From Nitrospiria bacterium (GTDB lineage Bacteria > Nitrospirota > Nitrospiria > JACQBZ01), in assembly GCA_035498035.1 (NCBI GenBank), contig DATKAN010000027.1:5001-42110 (forward strand): a stretch of 37,110 nucleotides of DNA, given 5' to 3'. Below are positions 32,374 to 37,110 of this stretch, in pieces. Below the pieces are notes generated by a model. That model was not told where the DNA came from. It saw nothing but the letters and a program-made list of their open reading frames with translations, and made no database searches. Numbering within the stretch: the stretch's first letter is position 1; each line of letters starts with the position of its first letter. The position numbers and the translations under genes are program-made.

Positions 32374-33520
32374 AATCATCCATCTCTTGGCCAGCTACAA
32401 ATGGACCGGAGCGGCCGAGGGGGTGGTTACGCTCTGCCGCGATTTGAAAAACCAGGGGCACGATGTCCGTCTTTATTGCACCCCCAATTCACGAAGGTTG
32501 CTGGCCGATCCGGCGCTTCAACGGGGTGTGACCCCGGAAGGCGACTTATGGCTGGCGCGAAAACATCCCATTCTGAACGCCTTGGACATCCATCGCTTAA
32601 AAGGGATTATAAAACGGGAACGACCGGACATCCTTCATCTTCACCTTTCGGCGGATCACTGGATCGGAGCCCTGGCGGCCCGTTGGGCCGGAGGGACGGC
32701 TCGCGTCCTACGGACGATCCATAACGCCCGGACGATCAAACGCCGGCCCTTCCGGTCCTGGCTCTACGAATCCCTGACCGACGGTTTCGTAACGCTGTGC
32801 GAGAAAGATCGGGGACAACTGATGCGGGATTATCGGATCGATCCGAAGCCGGTCGCGGTCATTCACGGCGCCGTGGACACGGCACGGTTTCATTCCGACG
32901 TGGAGGCGCGCCTGGGCCGCGCGGAATTTGGAATCAAGATGACGACCCCGGTCGTGGGCATGGTGGCCCGGTTCCAGGCGCACCGGCGGCATGAGATCCT
33001 GATCGAAGCCTTGGCCCGGCTTCAAAAGCATTTTCCGACGATCCGTCTGCTCCTGGTGGGGCGGGGGGAGCATCAGCCGGCGCTTGAACGAAGCGTCCGG
33101 GATAAGGGCCTCGAACGCTGCGTGATCTTCACCGGCTATCGCGACCGAGACCTGCCCCAGATCTATGCCGCCATGGATGTCGCGGTCCTTTTGGCCGTGG
33201 GGAACGACGGTTCCTGCCGCGCGGCGCTCGAGGCGATGGCGGTCGGACGGCCGGTCGTCGGTTTCCCGGTGGGGGCCTTGCCGGAGACGATTGTGGAAGG
33301 GGTGACGGGGTATCTGGTGGCGGACGGGGATCCGGAAAGGCTCGCGGACTGTCTGGCCGCACTGTTGTCCGATCGTCCGAGAATGCAGGCGATGGGTGAG
33401 GCGGCCCGCAAGCGGATCGAGGCCGAATTTACCGAGGCGGCGCGCTTGGAACGAACCGTGGAGTTTTATCGAACGGTGATCGGGAAGCGACAAGGAGATG
33501 TTTCTGGCCGAGGTCGATGA
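32360..33520 (+). CDS. GT4 glycosyltransferase
   Basis: The 386-residue protein is a GT4 enzyme starting LKIIHLLASYKWTGAAEGVV (acceptor-loop form TGAAE), with LHLHLSADHWIGALAARWAG, VIHGAVDTARFHSDV, VGMVARFQAHRRHEILIEAL, LLLVGRGEHQPALERSV and the donor region NDGSCRAALEAMAVGRPVVG. ATG at 32360 has GAGGAA upstream and overlaps the deacetylase by 14 bases. An upstream in-frame ATG at 32135 would overlap the deacetylase by 240 bases and is unlikely. Target sugar unknown. Confidence 0.88.
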   Translation: MAKLKIIHLLASYKWTGAAEGVVTLCRDLKNQGHDVRLYCTPNSRRLLADPALQRGVTPEGDLWLARKHPILNALDIHRLKGIIKRERPDILHLHLSADHWIGALAARWAGGTARVLRTIHNARTIKRRPFRSWLYESLTDGFVTLCEKDRGQLMRDYRIDPKPVAVIHGAVDTARFHSDVEARLGRAEFGIKMTTPVVGMVARFQAHRRHEILIEALARLQKHFPTIRLLLVGRGEHQPALERSVRDKGLERCVIFTGYRDRDLPQIYAAMDVAVLLAVGNDGSCRAALEAMAVGRPVVGFPVGALPETIVEGVTGYLVADGDPERLADCLAALLSDRPRMQAMGEAARKRIEAEFTEAARLERTVEFYRTVIGKRQGDVSGRGR

Positions 33521-33702
33521 CAAGGACCTTGCCCCCTACGAGAAGCGGCGGTACGGACCGCCGCGAGCCGGGGATGCCGGAGGAAATCCGATGGAAGGGT
33601 TATCCAAGCCGGATCGAGATGATGGGGGAGGAGGAATTTCAATCGGGGGTAAAGGAGATTCCTCATTCGGAATTTACGTCCCCTCGGGAAGGGATTCGTT
33701 CC

Positions 33703-33731
33703 TTGACCCGGTCCGAACGTTCTGATATTGT
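33703..33731 (+). promoter_or_regulatory. Internal sigma-70 promoter candidate
   Basis: TTGACC (33703-33708) and TATTGT (33726-33731) are spaced by 17 bases inside the 218-base stretch between a GT4 gene and the second deacetylase. Transcription would begin near 33738, directly at the ATG of 33739, so a leaderless transcript is possible. The stretch 33521-33702 holds no gene I recognise. Confidence 0.45.
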
Positions 33732-33738
33732 GAGGAAC

Positions 33739-34893
33739 ATGAGCGAGCTGACGACCGACGCATCCCTTCGGAAGATGTGGCGAGCCTTTAAGAACCAGAC
33801 CCCGGCCCTGACGGCGGTCCTGCATTGGGGATATCCCCGCTTTGTATTCGATGGATGGATCCGTACGCTCAAGGGTCAGGTTCCGGTCTTCACGTTTCAC
33901 TCGGTCGAACCGGAACCCTTCGAATCCCGCCTCCGGTATCTCCACAGGAACGGATACCGGACCCTGACGGCCGATGAATTGCTGGCCGTTCTCAACCGTG
34001 AGGCGCCGGTTCCGGACCGCTCGGTGGTGCTCTCGTTTGACGACGGGTGGGGGAGCCTTAAAACGGTGGCCTACCCCTTGCTCAAACAATACGGGTTTAA
34101 AGCCGTCGCCTTTATCGCCCCGGCCCTGATCGGCGATGAAACGGCCGGGTCTGTGAAATCCGATCGGCGCCGATTTTGCACGTGGGCGGAACTCCGGGAA
34201 ATGCAGCTGAGCGGCGTCGTGGATATCCAGTCACACAGCCTGAATCATCCTCGGGTGTTCATATCCCCCAAGATTGTGGATTTCCATCGTCCAAAAAGAA
34301 GCGGGAATCATCCGAAGCTGAACTTCCCCGTGTATCGCGAAAGCGGGCAGGATCGCTGGGATCGACAGGGACGGATCGGGATGCCGATTTACGAGAGCCA
34401 ATCGATTTTTTCCGGGCGTCACCGGTATTTTGACGATGAGAAACTTCGGGAGATGTGCGTTCAATTTGTGGCCGAACGGGGCGAATCGGAATTTTTTTCA
34501 AAGAAGGGCTCCACCCAAACGCTTTTAAAGATCGTCCAGGATTACCGGAATTCAAACATCGACCTCGGGCGCTTTGCGGATTCGGCCGAGACCGATCGGG
34601 CCATGATCGAGGAACTCCAAGGATCAAAGCGCCGGATCGAGGAAAAACTGCCCGGGCACCGGGTCCGGCATTTTTGCTACCCCTGGTGGAACGGATGCGA
34701 ACGGGCCGTGCAACTTTCGAAAGAGACGGGATACGAGGCCAATTTCTGGGGACGATTGGTACGCCGTCCCGCGAACCGTCCCGGGGACGACCCCTTCCAT
34801 ATCGTTCGCCTGCGGGATTATTATATCTTCCGCCTGCCCGGAGAGGGCCGGAAATCGTTGCGGTCCGTGGCCTCGGAACGTTCCGAAATGTAA
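33739..34893 (+). CDS. Polysaccharide deacetylase-like protein with internal insertion
   Basis: From ATG 33739 the protein has 384 residues. VFTFHSVEP, VVLSFDDGWGSLK (catalytic Asp pair), DIQSHSLNHPRVF (HSxxH) and RHFCYPWWNG show a NodB-type fold. Between HSxxH and the last motif lies an extra segment of about 150 residues with several aromatic and charged runs, longer than in the neighbour deacetylase. No signal peptide is seen. The reading frame is open from ATG 33517, which would overlap the GT4 stop as ATGA and add 74 residues; those extra residues are low in hydrophobic structure and look less like a domain, but I cannot exclude them. Confidence 0.8.
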   Translation: MSELTTDASLRKMWRAFKNQTPALTAVLHWGYPRFVFDGWIRTLKGQVPVFTFHSVEPEPFESRLRYLHRNGYRTLTADELLAVLNREAPVPDRSVVLSFDDGWGSLKTVAYPLLKQYGFKAVAFIAPALIGDETAGSVKSDRRRFCTWAELREMQLSGVVDIQSHSLNHPRVFISPKIVDFHRPKRSGNHPKLNFPVYRESGQDRWDRQGRIGMPIYESQSIFSGRHRYFDDEKLREMCVQFVAERGESEFFSKKGSTQTLLKIVQDYRNSNIDLGRFADSAETDRAMIEELQGSKRRIEEKLPGHRVRHFCYPWWNGCERAVQLSKETGYEANFWGRLVRRPANRPGDDPFHIVRLRDYYIFRLPGEGRKSLRSVASERSEM

Positions 34894-34927
34894 GGCGCCC
34901 GAACCGCCGAATCGTCTCAAAGCCGTC

Positions 34928-36037
34928 ATGAAAACCTTGCGAATCCTACAGATCAATTCCGGTACCGGCTGGAGCGGAAGCCACCATCAGGTCTATCTCC
35001 TGAGCCGGGGGCTGGCCGAGCGGGGCCACGAGGTGACCGTCGTTTGCGAGGCCGACAGCCATCTGATGGAAAAGGCCCGGGCGGCCGGCCTGAGGACCAT
35101 CCCGCTGCGGATGCGCGGCCAGTGGGACTTAAAAGCCGTCCGGGGGCTAAGGCGATGGATCAAAGAGCTGCGGATCGAGATCATCAACACGCACAAACCG
35201 CTGCCCCATACCCTTGCGGTACTGGCCGCGATAGGGTCCGGGCCGCCCGTGGTGGCGACGCGACGGGTTTCGTTCCCGCTTCGGCGGCATCTCTTTTTGA
35301 AATGGAAATGGGATTGGGCCGTGGCCGCACTCATCGCGGTCTCGAAAGGGGTCGCGGAAGGTCTGATCGACTCGGGGATTTCTCCGAAAAAAGTGGTCAC
35401 GATCTACAGTGCCGTGGATCTCGAACGATTTCATCCGGACGTTTCGGGGGCGGACATCCGGAGGGAATTCGGTCTTTCGCCGGATGCGCCGGTGGTCGGG
35501 CAAGTGGCCGATCTTCGTCCCTATAAAGGATACGAAGTGCTCCTGGAAGCGGCGCCGCTTGTATTAAAGCGGATGCCGGACGTTCATTTCTTTTGCATCG
35601 GAAGGAAAAGCCCGGAAGACTACGACGGCCTGGCCCGACGGATCGACCGCCTGGGAATTTCCAAGAATGTCACCTTCACCGGTTTCAGAAAAGATGTGGA
35701 GGCCTTCTACGCGACCATGGCCGTCTGCGTCAACTGCACCACGGTGGCGGAGGGGCTCCCGGGTTCGCTGCGCGAGGCGCTGGCGATGCGGGTGCCGGTG
35801 ATCGGTTCGGACGTGAAGGGGAATCGGGAGTTGGTGATTCCGGATCGGACAGGCGAGTTGGTTCCGCCGAGGGATCCCCAAGCGCTGGCCGAGGCGATCC
35901 TGGCTCTGTTGAGAGACCCGGCCCGCCGGTCCAAGATGGGGCTTGAAGGGCGTCGATGGATGGAGGCCGAGTTTTCGGTCCGGACGATGGTGGACCGGAC
36001 GGAGGCGCTTTATTTGAAGCTGATCGAGGGATCCTGA
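34928..36037 (+). CDS. GT4 glycosyltransferase
   Basis: The 369-residue GT4 enzyme begins LRILQINSGTGWSGSHHQVY, then INTHKPLPHTLAVLAAIG, RRVSFPLRRHLFLKWKW, VVTIYSAVDLERFHPDV, VVGQVADLRPYKGYEVLLEA, VTFTGFRKDVEAFYATM and the donor region EGLPGSLREALAMRVPVIGS. It closely resembles the GT4 at 25465-26577 in layout. It is the last plus-strand gene in the window and lies 35 bases after the second deacetylase. A short gap and a convergent gene follow. Substrates unknown. Confidence 0.9.
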   Translation: MKTLRILQINSGTGWSGSHHQVYLLSRGLAERGHEVTVVCEADSHLMEKARAAGLRTIPLRMRGQWDLKAVRGLRRWIKELRIEIINTHKPLPHTLAVLAAIGSGPPVVATRRVSFPLRRHLFLKWKWDWAVAALIAVSKGVAEGLIDSGISPKKVVTIYSAVDLERFHPDVSGADIRREFGLSPDAPVVGQVADLRPYKGYEVLLEAAPLVLKRMPDVHFFCIGRKSPEDYDGLARRIDRLGISKNVTFTGFRKDVEAFYATMAVCVNCTTVAEGLPGSLREALAMRVPVIGSDVKGNRELVIPDRTGELVPPRDPQALAEAILALLRDPARRSKMGLEGRRWMEAEFSVRTMVDRTEALYLKLIEGS

Positions 36038-36065
36038 CTGTGGGGGGTTGATCGGCCGGCGGACG

Positions 36066-36083
36066 CGATCATGAGGATGATCG
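36066..36083. other. Short perfect inverted repeat between convergent genes
   Basis: CGATCAT (36066-36072) and ATGATCG (36077-36083) pair perfectly around a GAGG loop at the 3' end of the minus-strand kinase-like gene. There is no T tract, so its value as a terminator is doubtful. Confidence 0.3.
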
Positions 36084-37037
36084 ATATGAGGCGGGAGGCG
36101 TTCCGGGAAAAACGAGGTTGAGGGTTTCGGGAACGATCGTCAACCGGGCCGGGGCGGTGCCGACGGCCTCGCCGTCGGCCTGAAGCGGGACCGGACTTTC
36201 GATTTCGACCGACCTTCCGTGGTGGAATTCCACGTCCTTCATCCGATGGTGCAGTCCCGCGATCACGCCCAGCGTGTATTTCATATAGGTCAGGGGACCC
36301 CGTCCTTTAAAAAGGCAGAGGACCAGCTCCGGCCGGTCCAGTCGGACATGGGGCACGATGGCAAAGGGACCGCCGTAACAACGGGCCTTGGCGGTGATTC
36401 CCGACGTGCCCTTCACCTCACGCCCATCGACGCGGAACGTGACGGTGGAATAGTCGTAGCGGAACAATTGGATGATTCCGGCCGCCATGTAGGCCAACAT
36501 GCCCAGTTTCTTCGGGCCGGGCGGAACGCTCCGGACGATGCTCGCGTCGAATCCCGCGCCGACCATGAGAATGAAAAGGCGCTGGTTTGGCGAAGCCGGA
36601 TGGAGCCTCCCCCTCCCGCTCGCGTTGCTCGCCGGGCCGATCTGTCCCAAATAAATCGGACGGACCACGCCGTTACGGATCGCCGTGGCGGCCTTGATCG
36701 GGTTTGTCGGCAGTCCCACTTCACGAATGAGGCTGTTCCCGGTTCCCATCGGGAGGATTCCGAGCGGAACGGCGGAGCCCCGCATCCCGTTGATTACCTC
36801 GTGATAGGTTCCGTCCCCGCCGGCGGCCAGGATCAGATCGTGCGCGCCGGAGGACAACATTCTCGCCAGACGTTCACCGTCGCCGGCGCGGCCGGTCGGG
36901 TGGACGGTGAGATCGGGAAAGAGTGTCTTCAGATGGTCGATCAGCTGCCGCGACTTCCTTCGCCTCCATACCGGACCGGCAACCGGGTTCAAAATCAGTG
37001 TCGGCTTTTTTGCCATCATCGTAGAGGCTCGCTCCAT
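36069..37037 (-). CDS. Diacylglycerol/lipid kinase family protein with repeat-derived insertion
   Basis: The 322-residue protein belongs to the DAGK-catalytic (YegS/DgkB-like) family of ATP-dependent lipid kinases. TLILNPVAGP opens the domain, LILAAGGDGTYHEVINGM holds the GGDGT nucleotide site, and PLGILPMGTGNSLIREVG and LMVGAGFDASIV follow. The C-terminal part ends with VPLQADGEAVG, normal for the family. About 17 residues near 131-148 (ASNASGRGRLHPASP) come from a dispersed DNA repeat and are not part of the usual fold. The start is unclear: ATG 37037, 37019 or 37016; the family start (KKPTLILNP) fits any of them. Substrate may be diacylglycerol or another lipid alcohol. Confidence 0.85.
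   Translation of the reverse strand: MERASTMMAKKPTLILNPVAGPVWRRRKSRQLIDHLKTLFPDLTVHPTGRAGDGERLARMLSSGAHDLILAAGGDGTYHEVINGMRGSAVPLGILPMGTGNSLIREVGLPTNPIKAATAIRNGVVRPIYLGQIGPASNASGRGRLHPASPNQRLFILMVGAGFDASIVRSVPPGPKKLGMLAYMAAGIIQLFRYDYSTVTFRVDGREVKGTSGITAKARCYGGPFAIVPHVRLDRPELVLCLFKGRGPLTYMKYTLGVIAGLHHRMKDVEFHHGRSVEIESPVPLQADGEAVGTAPARLTIVPETLNLVFPGTPPASYRSSS
36600..36636. repeat. Dispersed GC-rich repeat, copy B (inside a gene)
   Basis: These 37 bases match 28444-28480 at 33 positions. Copy A lies in an intergenic gap; copy B lies inside the lipid-kinase gene and keeps its frame open. Both copies contain two CGCTCGC/TGCTCGC units after CTCCCCCTC. Confidence 0.85.
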
Positions 37038-37110
37038 ATCAACGAGCGGCCATCTTAGCACAAGAAAACGGGTTTGAGAAGCGGGCCGCCCCGGTCTCTC
37101 CGGCTTGCTA

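Overview
The window reads as a chromosomal stretch of a Gram-negative (LPS-bearing) bacterium with GC-rich coding sequence (roughly 60% by eye) and very tight gene packing. Outer-membrane genes (bamA, skp, lpxD/A/B, waaA) show that it is diderm. LpxI in place of LpxH, separate heptose kinase and nucleotidyltransferase genes, and several unusual gene fusions point away from gamma-proteobacteria. A Nitrospirota-, Desulfobacterota- or NC10-like lineage is my inference from gene style only; the taxon cannot be fixed from the sequence alone.

Left part (1-5.7 kb): the 5' end of coaD and rsmD on the minus strand, then an ABM-domain protein, a GT1-type glycosyltransferase, a lipoprotein behind a perfect-consensus sigma-70 promoter, a small zinc-ribbon protein on the minus strand behind a sigma-54-like -24/-12 element, radC, a formylglycine-generating-enzyme-like lipoprotein and a four-helix membrane protein. 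No tRNA, rRNA, CRISPR array or transposase was found.

Central part (5.8-25.4 kb): a same-strand run that starts at an AT-rich promoter ahead of bamA. It holds outer-membrane assembly (bamA, skp), lipid A synthesis (lpxD, fabZ, lpxA, lpxI, lpxB), a small LPS-kinase-like protein, the flippase msbA, a DUF374 acyltransferase-like gene interrupted by a frameshift at nine A's, a waaA-lpxK fusion, an lpxL-gmhB fusion, hldA (rfaE1), hldC (rfaE2), a Trm112/YcaR-like protein, an isoprenylcysteine-methyltransferase-like membrane protein, a WaaE-like GT2 and two heptosyltransferases. Most junctions are ATGA or GTGA overlaps. Together the genes build Kdo-lipid A, make ADP-heptose, flip the product and start the inner core.

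Right part (25.4-36 kb): four GT4 glycosyltransferases, an asparagine-synthase-like amidotransferase, a FemAB/GNAT-like protein, an FkbM methyltransferase and two polysaccharide deacetylases. This looks like an outer-core or surface-glycan tailoring module. No polymerase or O-antigen flippase is present. A diacylglycerol-kinase-family gene runs convergently at the end.

Most notable are the two domain fusions, the A9 frameshift, a dispersed GC-rich repeat that has entered the diacylglycerol-kinase-like gene in frame, palindromic TAGGGGC sequences that supply the stop codons of three genes, and the sigma-54-like promoter on a 63-residue zinc-ribbon gene.
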